The translations under genes were made by a program, and so were the position numbers. Positions 44,184 to 52,561 of a stretch of 64,000 nt of DNA are shown piece by piece (position 1 is the stretch's first letter; each line of letters opens with the position of its first letter). Below the pieces are notes generated by a model, which saw nothing but the letters and a program-made list of their open reading frames with translations, was not told the origin of the DNA and made no database searches. Origin of the DNA: Mycolicibacterium mageritense (GTDB lineage: Bacteria; Actinomycetota; Actinomycetes; Mycobacteriales; Mycobacteriaceae). Location of the stretch: assembly GCF_010727475.1 (NCBI RefSeq), contig NZ_AP022567.1:4402001-4466000 (forward strand), given 5' to 3'.

Positions 44184-44636
44184 ATGCACCGAATTCACCG
44201 CATAACCCTCGACGACGCGTTGCCGCTGCTGGCCGCGGGCCGCGCCAAGGCCGAGGAGATCGGCGTCAAGCAGACCCTGTGCATCTGCGATGACGGAGGC
44301 AATGTCCTTGCGCTGCACCGGTTGCCGGGTGCGCGCCTCACGGGTGTGGACATCGCCATCGCCAAGGCGTTCACCGCAGCGGGACACGAGCGCGCGACGC
44401 ATCTGTTCAACGAACCACCCAACGGGCCCGCGCTGCCCGGCAACGAAGCCTTCGGGATCAGCCACATGCTGCCGGGCAAGTTCGCGATCTTCGTCGGCGG
44501 CTTCCCGTTGGTGTTCGACGGCCAGATCGTGGGCGGTGTCGGGATCAGCGGCGGCAACGGCGAGCAGGACAAGGCCGTGGGGGCGGCGATCCTGGCGGAG
44601 TTCGAGGCGTTGACGGCCTCGGTCGCGCGGGCCTGA
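44184..44636 (+). CDS. HbpS/GlcG-family (DUF336) protein
   Basis: 150 residues. GlcG/HbpS fold: ITLDDALPLLAAGRAKAEEIGVKQTLCICDDGGNVLALHRLPGA and PGNEAFGISHMLPGKFAIFVGGFPLVFDGQIVGGVGISGG. Members bind heme, cobalamin or small organic acids and are often coded beside oxidative catabolic enzymes. It opens the plus-strand catabolic run. Its role here is unknown; it could carry a cofactor or substrate for the oxidase. Confidence 0.85.
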   Translation: MHRIHRITLDDALPLLAAGRAKAEEIGVKQTLCICDDGGNVLALHRLPGARLTGVDIAIAKAFTAAGHERATHLFNEPPNGPALPGNEAFGISHMLPGKFAIFVGGFPLVFDGQIVGGVGISGGNGEQDKAVGAAILAEFEALTASVARA

Positions 44637-44646
44637 GGCGCCTGGG

Positions 44647-44697
44647 TTGTGCACCATGACCCGCTCGCAGGTGCGACGCCGGTGATTGTGACCATGG
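44647..44697. promoter_or_regulatory. Two TTGTG(C)ACCATG motifs before the diiron oxidase gene
   Basis: TTGTGCACCATGA at 44647-44659 and TTGTGACCATGG at 44686-44697, one base shorter. TGTGCACCATGA is found inverted at 50923-50934. TTGACA at 44727-44732 may be a -35 box, though no clear -10 follows. The paired sites suggest an activator binding upstream of the oxidase promoter. Confidence 0.55.
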
Positions 44698-44761
44698 CCC
44701 GGCGCGTCGAATTCTAGCTAACCTCCTTGACACCCAAGCGATTTCACGAAAGGACACATCG

Positions 44762-45481
44762 ATGACCCAGCTGCTCGGGCGCGACGAGTTTCGCGCCGAA
44801 CTCGAGAACGCGATCAAGGGCCGTGAGGCCAAGAACGCATCGTTCTCCAAGGCGTGGGCCGAAGGAAAGCTGAGCAAGCAGCACTTCGCGCGGTGGGCCG
44901 AGAACCACTACCACTACGTCGGTCCGTTCGCCGACTATCTGGCCAACATCTACTCCAACACGCCTGACGAGTTCACCGGGGCAAAGGATTTCACGCTCCA
45001 GAACATGTACGAGGAGGAGCTGGCCGACATCCGCCACACCGATCTGCTGATCAAGTTCGGCGAGGCGTGCGGCACCACGCGGGAGCGCATCGAGGATCCG
45101 TCCAACATGAACGCCATCACGCGAGGTCTGCAGGCCTGGTGCTACGCGGTGTCACAGCGCGAGCATTTCGTGGTGGCCACCGCGGCGCTCGTGGTCGGGC
45201 TGGAATCGCAGGTGCCGAGCATCTACACCAAGCAGATCGTGCCGCTGCGTGAGGTTTACGGGTTCAGCGAGGACGAGATCGAGTTCTTCGACCTGCACAT
45301 CACCTCCGACGTCGTGCACGGCGAACGCGGTTACCAGATCGTGCTCGACCACGCCGACACCCCGCAGCTGCAGCAGCGGTGCCTGCAGCTCGTGCGGTGG
45401 GGCGCCGAGATGCGGTTCTCCTACACCAAGGGTCTCTACGACTACTACGTCGCACCGGACCTGGAATCGGCGTCGGTCTGA
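44762..45481 (+). CDS. Heme-oxygenase-like diiron oxidase (PqqC/TenA/CADD fold)
   Basis: 239 residues, AAAGGA ribosome binding site. The fold is that of PqqC/TenA/CADD. The six diiron ligands known from CADD-type oxidases can be placed with matching spacing: Glu85 and His92 (EELADIRH), Glu148 (VVGLES), and His179, Asp183, His186 (LHITSDVVH). Such enzymes use oxygen to hydroxylate amines, cleave C-C or C-N bonds, or form alkenes. A Rieske ferredoxin and its reductase follow at once and would supply electrons. It is not a PQQ gene: no other pqq genes are present. The substrate is unknown. Probably the first enzyme of the pathway. Confidence 0.85.
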   Translation: MTQLLGRDEFRAELENAIKGREAKNASFSKAWAEGKLSKQHFARWAENHYHYVGPFADYLANIYSNTPDEFTGAKDFTLQNMYEEELADIRHTDLLIKFGEACGTTRERIEDPSNMNAITRGLQAWCYAVSQREHFVVATAALVVGLESQVPSIYTKQIVPLREVYGFSEDEIEFFDLHITSDVVHGERGYQIVLDHADTPQLQQRCLQLVRWGAEMRFSYTKGLYDYYVAPDLESASV

Positions 45482-45515
45482 TCCTCTCCCGCCGCCTCGG
45501 CAGAAAGGTAGCGCC

Positions 45516-45869
45516 ATGACCACGGACTGGGTTGCGGTGGCGAGCACCAAGGAACTCGGCCGCCGCCGCAAGCTGCGGGTCGAAGTCGACGGCCTGGCCA
45601 TCGCACTGTTCGAGGCGGCGGGGCAGGTGTACGCCTTCGCCGACAGCTGCATCCACCAAGACCGCTCGCTGGCCAAGGGGACGCTGTTGCACGGCAAGGT
45701 GATCTGCCCGGGCCACCAGTGGCAGTTCGACCTGGAGACCGGATACGAGGAGAGCCAGGACCGCTGCCAACCCACCTATCCGGTCCGGGTCGAAGCAGGC
45801 ACCGTCTACGTCAACCCGGGGACGAGCGCGGCGACAGCCGGGCGTGAACGAGAGGAAGCACAGGCATGA
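45516..45869 (+). CDS. Rieske [2Fe-2S] ferredoxin, electron donor to the diiron oxidase
   Basis: 117 residues from ATG 45516. Rieske motifs CIH (SCIHQDRSL) and CPGH (ICPGHQWQFD) supply the Cys2His2 cluster ligands. The length and lack of a signal are typical of dioxygenase-type ferredoxins. Four-base overlap with the reductase gene (ATGA). Confidence 0.9.
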   Translation: MTTDWVAVASTKELGRRRKLRVEVDGLAIALFEAAGQVYAFADSCIHQDRSLAKGTLLHGKVICPGHQWQFDLETGYEESQDRCQPTYPVRVEAGTVYVNPGTSAATAGREREEAQA

Positions 45870-47092
45870 CCGGCCGGACATTCGTCACCGTCGGGGCGGG
45901 GCAGACCGCCGCGGTGGCAGCCCGCACGCTACGCCGCCGCGGCTTCGACGGCCGCATCGTGCTGATCGGCGACGAGCCCCACGCGCCGTATCAGCGGCCA
46001 CCGTTGTCGAAGGAGTTCCTGTCCGGCGCAGACACGTCGGACTCGCTGGAGATCCTGCCACCGCAGTGGCGGGCCGACAACGACATCGAGCTCTTGACGG
46101 GCACCGAGGTGGTCCGCGTGGATACGGCGGCGGGCCGTGTCGAACTGGCGCGCGGACCGGCGATCGACGCGGACGCGGTCCTGTTCGCCACCGGCGGGCA
46201 GCCCCGCCGACTGTCGGTGCCCGGGCCCCGACCCGACCTCGTGCACTATCTGCGCACGGTCGACGACGCCCGGCGGTTGCAGGCCGCCCTGGTTCCGGGG
46301 CGCCGGCTCGCGATCATCGGCGCCGGCTTCATCGGGCTCGAAATTGCCGCGACGGCAAGCACTCTGGGCGTCGACGTCACGGTTCTCGAGGTAGCCGCCG
46401 TGCCGCTGGCGGGTGTCGTCGGGCCGCGGGTGGGAGCCGAGATCGCCCGGGTCCACCGGGATCGCGGCGTGTCCGTCCGGGCGGGTGTGGCCGTCGACGC
46501 GCTGCACACCACCGTGGACGGCGTCGTCGTCACGTGTGCGGACGGCACCTCGGTCGCTGCCGATGCCGTCGTGGTCGGGATCGGCATCACGCCCAACACC
46601 GCCGTGGCGGCTGCCTCTGGGCTGTCGGTCGATGGCGGCATCGTGGTGGATGCTCAGGGCCGCACGTCGATTCCGAACATTTACGCGGCGGGCGACGTCG
46701 CGAGCCGCTATTCGGCGCGTGCCGGGCGCCATGTCCGACTCGAGCATTTCGACAACGCCAACCGGCAGGGCGCCGCCGTCGCCAACGCGATGCTGGGCCG
46801 CGAGGCCGTCAACGACGACGCCCCGTGGTTCTGGTCCGATCAGTTCGACCACAACCTCCAACTGCTCGGCGCGGCAACCACTGAACTCGTCGTCCGCGGC
46901 GACGTCGAGTCGTTCGACTTCAGCGCGTTCTATCTCGACGGCGACGTCTTGCGCGGCGTGTTCACCGTCGACCGTGGTGAAGACGTCATGGCCGGCCGCG
47001 AACTGCTCGGCCGCCGCGTCGAGCGTGCCGTGCTCGAAGACGAGGACACTGACCTGTGGGAACTGGTGGACACCGAGGAGGTCGCGTCGTGA
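45866..47092 (+). CDS. NAD(P)H:ferredoxin reductase (FAD, oxygenase type)
   Basis: 408 residues. FAD motif VTVGAGQTAAVAARTLR at the N-terminus, APYQRPPLSKEFL as in BphA4/rubredoxin-reductase-type enzymes, a second Rossmann motif LAIIGAGFIGLEIAATAS for NAD(P)H (about 145-162), and PNIYAAGDVASR. It passes electrons from NAD(P)H to the Rieske ferredoxin. It overlaps its neighbours by four bases on both sides, so ferredoxin, reductase and aldehyde dehydrogenase are translated together. Confidence 0.92.
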   Translation: MTGRTFVTVGAGQTAAVAARTLRRRGFDGRIVLIGDEPHAPYQRPPLSKEFLSGADTSDSLEILPPQWRADNDIELLTGTEVVRVDTAAGRVELARGPAIDADAVLFATGGQPRRLSVPGPRPDLVHYLRTVDDARRLQAALVPGRRLAIIGAGFIGLEIAATASTLGVDVTVLEVAAVPLAGVVGPRVGAEIARVHRDRGVSVRAGVAVDALHTTVDGVVVTCADGTSVAADAVVVGIGITPNTAVAAASGLSVDGGIVVDAQGRTSIPNIYAAGDVASRYSARAGRHVRLEHFDNANRQGAAVANAMLGREAVNDDAPWFWSDQFDHNLQLLGAATTELVVRGDVESFDFSAFYLDGDVLRGVFTVDRGEDVMAGRELLGRRVERAVLEDEDTDLWELVDTEEVAS

Positions 47093-48531
47093 ACGTCACG
47101 GGAGCCAACTTCATCGACGGGCAGTGGCTGCCTGCCGCCTCCGGCAAAACCTTCGAACGGCGCAACCCGGCCGATCCGGACGACGTGATCGGCAACTTCC
47201 CGGCTTCCGACGCGACCGACGTCCGCACCGCGGTCGACGCCCTGGAGAAGGGCGCGGAGCAGTGGGCCGCCACCGCGCCCGAGCGCCGCGCCGCCATACT
47301 CGAAGCTGCTGCCACGCAACTCGAATCGCGTGCCGACTCACTGATCGCCGAGCTGGTCCGCGAAGAGGGCAAGACGATGGCCGAAGCCACGATGGAGGTC
47401 AGCCGGACACCGGCCAACCTGCGGTTCTACGCGGGTGAGGCGACGCGCGCCACCGGCTCGACATACCCCGCGGCGGGCGAGGGCCTGGTCTACACCAGGC
47501 GCGAGCCGGTCGGCATCGTCGCGGCCATCACGCCGTGGAACTTCCCGTTCAACATCCCGTCACGCAAGATCGGTCCCGCGCTCGCGGCCGGAAACCCCGT
47601 GTTGTTCAAGCCATCCGAGATCACCCCGCTCATGGGTCAGCGCCTCGTCGAGGCACTGCTGGAGGGCGGGCTGCCGCCCGCGGCCATCGCACTCGTGCAG
47701 GGTGACGGCACGGCAGGCGCCGCCGTCGCCGCGGAGCCACGGGTCGCGGCCGTGACGTTCACGGGCTCGACGCGAGTGGGCCGGTCGATACACCGCCAGG
47801 TCGGTCCCGACCGCCGCGTGCAGCTGGAGATGGGCGGCAAGAATCCTGTCGTGGTCGCCGCGGACGCGGACCTCGACGCCGCCGCCGCGCTCATCGTGAA
47901 AGGTGCATTCGGCCTGAGCGGCCAGGCCTGCACCGGCACGAGTCGCGTCGTCGCGCTCGACGCGGTCCACGATGCGCTGCTCGACCGGGTGGTGGCGAAA
48001 GCTCAGGCACTACAGGTCGGTCCGGGAAACGAGCCGGGCGTCAACATGGGGCCGCTGGCGAGCGCCGCTCAACTCGACAAGTTCCTGTACTACGTCCAGA
48101 CCGGCGTCGCCGAGGGCGCGACCCTGCGCTGCGGCGGCACGACCATGGGCGATCGCGGGCACTTCGTGCGTCCCGCGGTGTTCGCGGATGCGCTGCCGTC
48201 CATGCGCATCGTCACCGAGGAGGTGTTCGGTCCGCTGATCGCCTTCCAGCGGGCCGCGTCCCTCGACGAGGCGATCGACCTGGCCAACGCGACGGAGTAC
48301 GGCCTGAGCGCGTCGATCGTGACGGCGAACCTCGCTGTCGCAAGCCATTTCGCGCACCGGTCGAAAACCGGACTGGTCAAGATCAACCAGCCCACGACCG
48401 GCATGGCGATGAACGCGCCGTTCGGCGGCTACAAGGCCTCGAGCACCCAGACCTACAAGGAGCAGGCGGGTTCCACCCTCATGGAGTTCTACACGCTCGA
48501 GAAGACCGTCTACCTCACCCCCGCCGTCTGA
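47089..48531 (+). CDS. Aldehyde dehydrogenase
   Basis: 480 residues from GTG 47089, overlapping the reductase stop. TPWNFPFNIPSRKIGPALAAGN, catalytic glutamate in LEMGGKNP and catalytic cysteine in GLSGQACTG are intact. Closest in appearance to succinate-semialdehyde/alpha-ketoglutarate-semialdehyde or 2,5-dioxovalerate dehydrogenases. It would oxidise an aldehyde released by the diiron oxidase to an acid. Confidence 0.92.
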   Translation: MNVTGANFIDGQWLPAASGKTFERRNPADPDDVIGNFPASDATDVRTAVDALEKGAEQWAATAPERRAAILEAAATQLESRADSLIAELVREEGKTMAEATMEVSRTPANLRFYAGEATRATGSTYPAAGEGLVYTRREPVGIVAAITPWNFPFNIPSRKIGPALAAGNPVLFKPSEITPLMGQRLVEALLEGGLPPAAIALVQGDGTAGAAVAAEPRVAAVTFTGSTRVGRSIHRQVGPDRRVQLEMGGKNPVVVAADADLDAAAALIVKGAFGLSGQACTGTSRVVALDAVHDALLDRVVAKAQALQVGPGNEPGVNMGPLASAAQLDKFLYYVQTGVAEGATLRCGGTTMGDRGHFVRPAVFADALPSMRIVTEEVFGPLIAFQRAASLDEAIDLANATEYGLSASIVTANLAVASHFAHRSKTGLVKINQPTTGMAMNAPFGGYKASSTQTYKEQAGSTLMEFYTLEKTVYLTPAV

Positions 48532-48543
48532 TCAGGAGTTGCA

Positions 48544-48897
48544 ATGGAATTCATGCGAGTCGCCCGGTCCGGGCAGGTGCCCGAGGGCATGGTGCGGCGA
48601 TTCTTCGCCGGCGATCACGAGTTCGCGGTGGCTCGCCTGAACGGCAAGGCCTACGCCACCTCCAACTACTGCACGCACCTGGACTGCCTGCTGTCGTCGG
48701 GGAAACTCGTCGACGACGGTATCGGATGTTCGTGCCACGGCAGCGCATTCGATCTCGAAACCGGGGAGCCGATCTGCCCGCCCGCCACCGTCGCCATAAA
48801 GACCTATCCGGTCGAGGAGCGCGACGGCGAGATCTTCGTCGGCGTGGAACCCGGTGAGATGCCTGCCGGGCCGCGCCGCAGGCGCAAAGGCGCATGA
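48544..48897 (+). CDS. Second Rieske [2Fe-2S] protein
   Basis: 117 residues, AGGAG site upstream. Motifs CTHLDC and CSCHGSAFD provide the Rieske ligands. It differs clearly from the ferredoxin at 45516, although the length is the same, and ends in a basic tail (PRRRRKGA). It may serve a second oxygenation step or replace the first ferredoxin. Four-base overlap with the next gene. Confidence 0.87.
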   Translation: MEFMRVARSGQVPEGMVRRFFAGDHEFAVARLNGKAYATSNYCTHLDCLLSSGKLVDDGIGCSCHGSAFDLETGEPICPPATVAIKTYPVEERDGEIFVGVEPGEMPAGPRRRRKGA

Positions 48898-50495
48898 TGG
48901 AGCACGCGGCGCGGCCTTCCGCATTGTCGGTCGGCGGGATGGTCAGCTCGAGCCATCCCGCGGCGAGCTTCGCCGGTGCCCGGGTGCTTGCCTGCGGCGG
49001 CAACGCGATCGACGCCACGCTCGCCATGGCGGCGACCACCTGGCTGGTCCTACCCGGCCAGTGCGGCATCGGGGGTGACGCATTCGCGGTGGTGCGCGAA
49101 CCCGACGGGCGGGTGTGGACCGTCAACGGCTCCGGATTCGGCCCCGACGGCGGCAGCGCGCAGTTCTATCGGGACCAGGGCCTTTCGGCGATCCCGCTCT
49201 ACGGACCACTGGCCGTCGCGGTGCCCGGGGCGCCCGCCGCGTTGGCCGCGCTGCATGCGCGCGGCGCGAGCATGGCGCTCGACGAGCTGTGGGAACCTGC
49301 GGCGCGGCTGGCCGAGACGGGCCTGCCGTGCTCGGCCAAAACGGCCGCGGATGTCCGGGAGGCGCTCACCGCGATCCGCACCGATTCGGGGCTGGAGTCC
49401 ATATTCGCGCCCACCGGGGAGCCGGCCCGGATCGGGGACCGGCTCGGCCAGCCGGATCTGGCGCGCACGATCCGTCGCCTCGCGAAGGATCCGGCTGACT
49501 TCTACACCGGCGAGATCGCCGAGCGCGCGGTGTCGATGCTGCGCCGGGCGGGCGCACCGTTCAGCGGTGACGAGTGGGCCGCCGGTGCCGCGCTCGAGCC
49601 CGAGCCCGCGATCACGGGCAGCTACGCCGGCGCGACCATCCACCAGACCCCGCTGCCGACTCCCGGTTGGATGGTGCTGCACCAGGCGGCGCTGTGCGAC
49701 GGTGTCGTCGGATTCGAGCCCTGGCTGGGCGCCGCGGCCATCGACCGCATGGCGCGCGCCGCGCGGCTGGCGTTCCAGGATCGTTTCGCGTTGTGCGGAA
49801 GCACCGCGCCGGGGGCCCGAGATGTGCTCGACCCGAACCGAATCGAGCAGCAGCGGCGTGCGCTCGCCGCGGCGACCGAGGACCGGCTGGCCTACACCGT
49901 GGCCGACGGGGACACCACCTGCACGGTCGCCGTCGACCACGAGGGACGCGCGGTCACCTTCATCCACTCGCTCGGGTTCACCTTCGGCGCGACCCTCACC
50001 GTGGGCGGCACCGGTGTCGTGCTCAACAACCGCCTCGGCCGCGGGGCGTACCTGATCCCGGACCACCCCAACGAGGTGGCCCCGCGGCGCAAACCCCTGC
50101 ACACCCTCAACGCCTGGATCGCCACCGACGATGCGGGGGAGTTGCTCGCGCTCGGCAGCATCCCCGGCGGGGACGGCCAGGTGCAGTGGAACATGCAGCT
50201 CATCTCCCACCTGTTCGACCACGGACTCGACCCGGCCGGTGCGGTAGCCGCCCCCCGGTTCACGGTGTTCCCCGGCTCGGATGCCGACGTGGTCGGTGCA
50301 CCTGACGAACTGCGCGTCGAAGCGCGGGTTCCCGAGGAGGTTCGCGACCAGCTGCGCTCTGCCGGGCACCGGATCGTCGTGCAGCCGTCGTGGGGGGCCG
50401 GCGGGAGCGCGCAGGTGATCTGCCGTGACGAACGCGGCGTGCTCAGCGGCGCGGCGGACCCCCGTCAAGAGGGGGTGGCGATAGGTGTCGACTGA
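48894..50495 (+). CDS. Gamma-glutamyltranspeptidase-family hydrolase, cytoplasmic
   Basis: 533 residues. Ntn-hydrolase of the GGT family: GMVSSSHPAASFAGARVLACGGNAIDA and PGQCGIGGDAF at the start; the autocleavage/nucleophile site is GDTTCTVAVDHEGRAV with Thr341 predicted as nucleophile. The histidine usual after TT is cysteine here. The substrate-carboxylate arginine usual in the NG(x)R segment is missing (NGSGFGPDGG). No signal peptide, unlike glutathione-degrading GGTs. It probably hydrolyses another amide of the pathway. It overlaps RidA by 11 bases. Confidence 0.83.
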   Translation: MMEHAARPSALSVGGMVSSSHPAASFAGARVLACGGNAIDATLAMAATTWLVLPGQCGIGGDAFAVVREPDGRVWTVNGSGFGPDGGSAQFYRDQGLSAIPLYGPLAVAVPGAPAALAALHARGASMALDELWEPAARLAETGLPCSAKTAADVREALTAIRTDSGLESIFAPTGEPARIGDRLGQPDLARTIRRLAKDPADFYTGEIAERAVSMLRRAGAPFSGDEWAAGAALEPEPAITGSYAGATIHQTPLPTPGWMVLHQAALCDGVVGFEPWLGAAAIDRMARAARLAFQDRFALCGSTAPGARDVLDPNRIEQQRRALAAATEDRLAYTVADGDTTCTVAVDHEGRAVTFIHSLGFTFGATLTVGGTGVVLNNRLGRGAYLIPDHPNEVAPRRKPLHTLNAWIATDDAGELLALGSIPGGDGQVQWNMQLISHLFDHGLDPAGAVAAPRFTVFPGSDADVVGAPDELRVEARVPEEVRDQLRSAGHRIVVQPSWGAGGSAQVICRDERGVLSGAADPRQEGVAIGVD

Positions 50496-50910
50496 GCTCA
50501 GTGCGCCGCCGCCGCAAGGCGACTACCGTCCCGCCGTCGAGCATGACGGCGTCGTCTACACCGCGGGCATGACACCACGCCGGGACGGGGAACTGGTGAT
50601 GTCCGGCGTGGTCGGCGAATCGGTTTCGGCCGAGCAGGCATACGTGGCTGCCGGGATCGCCGCGGACAACGCGCTGGCTGCGGTGCGCTCGGTCGCGCCG
50701 GGTGTCCGGCGCGTGCGATGCCTGCGGATGACCGTTTACATCGCCTGTGTGCCAACGTTTCACGATCATTCGGCGGTGGCAGACGGAGCGTCGGCGGCGA
50801 TCCGGGCGGCGTACGGTGACGACGCGTTGCCGGTGCGCGCCGCGATCGGCGTCGGATCCCTGCCGTCCGGTGCTCCGGTCGAAATCGATTTGATCGCAGC
50901 GGTTTCGTGA
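50485..50910 (+). CDS. RidA/YjgF-family protein
   Basis: 141 residues, GTG start inside the end of the GGT gene. RidA fold: VVYTAGMTPRRDG, QAYVAAGIAADNALAAV, and the carboxylate-binding arginine in LPVRAAIGVGSLP. RidA proteins hydrolyse reactive enamines or imines to ketones and ammonia. Its presence suggests that an imine or enamine arises in this pathway. Confidence 0.88.
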   Translation: MSTELSAPPPQGDYRPAVEHDGVVYTAGMTPRRDGELVMSGVVGESVSAEQAYVAAGIAADNALAAVRSVAPGVRRVRCLRMTVYIACVPTFHDHSAVADGASAAIRAAYGDDALPVRAAIGVGSLPSGAPVEIDLIAAVS

Positions 50911-50922
50911 TATGTGTGGTGG

Positions 50923-50992
50923 TCATGGTGCACAGTGAAGCTCACCGGCGAATGTGCGCAATTCGCGTTGTCCGGCCGTACACCGTGCACCA
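50923..50992. promoter_or_regulatory. TGTGCACCATGA (inverted) and related site before transporter 2
   Basis: TCATGGTGCACA (50923-50934) is the exact reverse complement of 12 bases at 44648-44659. CGTGCACCA follows at 50984-50992. They lie in the 160-base gap between RidA and the transporter and suggest that the same regulator acts here on a second promoter. Confidence 0.55.
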
Positions 50993-51070
50993 GAATCACG
51001 AGATCTGCTGAACACCACAACCTTACGTGAGCCGCAGACAGCCCGATCAACCGGATGGAAGGTGAAGCCG

Positions 51071-52561
51071 TTGTCCGCAGCCCACTGGGTCTACCTGCTC
51101 GGCCTTGTCGTACTGATCGGCACCGTGGTGGCCAAGAAGAACGTCATCGCACCCGCCTTGATCGCCACGTTCCTCACCGGCTTCGTCTACCAAGGCAGCT
51201 TCACCATGGGGCTGGGGGCGGTGTTCAACGCCTCGATCGCCGGAACACGTGAGCTGCTGCCGATTTTCATCATCATCGCGCTGGTCACCGCGATGCTCGG
51301 CGCGATGCGCGCGCTGGGCGCCGACACCGTCATGATCCGCCCGCTGCGCGGCCTGTTCCGCAACGGGCACATCTCCTATCTGGTGCTGGCGGTGGTGACC
51401 TTCCTGCTGTCGCTGGCATTCTGGCCCACACCCGTGCTGCCGCTGATCGCCGCGATCCTGCTGCCCGCCGCGGTGCGCGCCGGGCTCCCGCCGCTCGGTG
51501 CGGCCCTGGCGATCGCCATCGCCGGGCAGGGGATGGCGCTCAGCTCGGACTACATCATGGGTGTCGCGCCCGCACTGTCGGCCGAAGGTGCCGACGTGCC
51601 TGCCAGGCTGATCGCGGACCGCGCCACGATCATCGCGTTGATCGCCGGTGCCGTGGCGTTGGCCGTGGCCTACCTGCGCGATGTGCGCACCAAGATGAAC
51701 GATCCCGACCAGAGCGCAGCGGTCACGTTGCCCATCGCGGACGCCGCAGAGCCGGTGCGAGACACGGGCGAGTCGGCCGGAAGCGGTGGCGGGGCGGCCG
51801 GAACCGCAACGGCCACCCTCGTCGCACCGGCACCGACCGCCACGCTCAAGCCTTCGCCGAAGGCCCTCGCGATCGCCATCGCGGTGCCCGTGCTGTTCGC
51901 CGCGCTGCTCGTGTTCATGCTGCTGGGCCGGTTCACCACGATCGTGCCCGACATCGACGAAGGGCTCGGGGCGCCTCTCGTCGGCGGCACCGCCGCGCTG
52001 GCCCTCGTCGCAATCTCGTTGCTGGCCAACCGGAAAGGCTGGCTCGACGACGTCGGCGGCCACTTCACCGAGGGCGTCGCGTTCTCCTTCCGCACCATGG
52101 GCATGGTGATACCGGTCGCCGGATTCGTCTACATCGGGCTAGCGGACTACTCGTCGGGCATCCTCGGTCTGCCCGACGACGCACACGCTCCCGCGTTCCT
52201 GTTCGATGCCGTCGGCGCCGTGCAACCCCACATTCCGCACGTTCCGGTGTTCGCGTCGTTCGCCATGCTGCTCGTCGGCATGCTGATCGGTCTGGACGGA
52301 AACGGTTGGCCCGGACTGCCGTTCACCGGCTCGCTGGCAGGCACCCTCGGTGACGGCCCGACCGACGTCGCGACGCTCGCCGCCATCGCGCAGAACGGCG
52401 CCAGCTGGACCGGCGGTGGCACGCTGGTGATCTGGTCGTCCCTGATCGTGGTCGCGGGGCTCACGGGCGTCTCGGTGGTCGAACTGGCGCGCCGATTGTT
52501 CCTGCCGGTGATCGCCGGGTTGGTGGTGGCCACCGCGATCGCGACGGTGGTCCTGCTGTGA
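51071..52561 (+). CDS. 12-TM transporter, paralogue 2 (substrate unknown)
   Basis: 496 residues from TTG 51071, with GGAAGG eight bases upstream; GTG 51062 would add three residues. The start matches that of paralogue 1 (LSAAHWVYL versus LTAAHWIYL region). About 12 membrane segments and an Ala/Thr-rich middle loop. GQGMALSSDYIMGVAPALS and GGGTLVIWSSLIVVAG are shared with the protein at 39035. Its stop overlaps the amidase GTG, so it is tied to the catabolic run. Confidence 0.78.
   Translation: MSAAHWVYLLGLVVLIGTVVAKKNVIAPALIATFLTGFVYQGSFTMGLGAVFNASIAGTRELLPIFIIIALVTAMLGAMRALGADTVMIRPLRGLFRNGHISYLVLAVVTFLLSLAFWPTPVLPLIAAILLPAAVRAGLPPLGAALAIAIAGQGMALSSDYIMGVAPALSAEGADVPARLIADRATIIALIAGAVALAVAYLRDVRTKMNDPDQSAAVTLPIADAAEPVRDTGESAGSGGGAAGTATATLVAPAPTATLKPSPKALAIAIAVPVLFAALLVFMLLGRFTTIVPDIDEGLGAPLVGGTAALALVAISLLANRKGWLDDVGGHFTEGVAFSFRTMGMVIPVAGFVYIGLADYSSGILGLPDDAHAPAFLFDAVGAVQPHIPHVPVFASFAMLLVGMLIGLDGNGWPGLPFTGSLAGTLGDGPTDVATLAAIAQNGASWTGGGTLVIWSSLIVVAGLTGVSVVELARRLFLPVIAGLVVATAIATVVLL

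Noticed and set aside
44762..45481. PQQ biosynthesis (pqqC) or thiaminase (tenA)
   Set aside because: No pqqA/B/D/E or thiamine genes are nearby, while the protein carries a complete diiron ligand set and has ferredoxin and reductase genes next to it.
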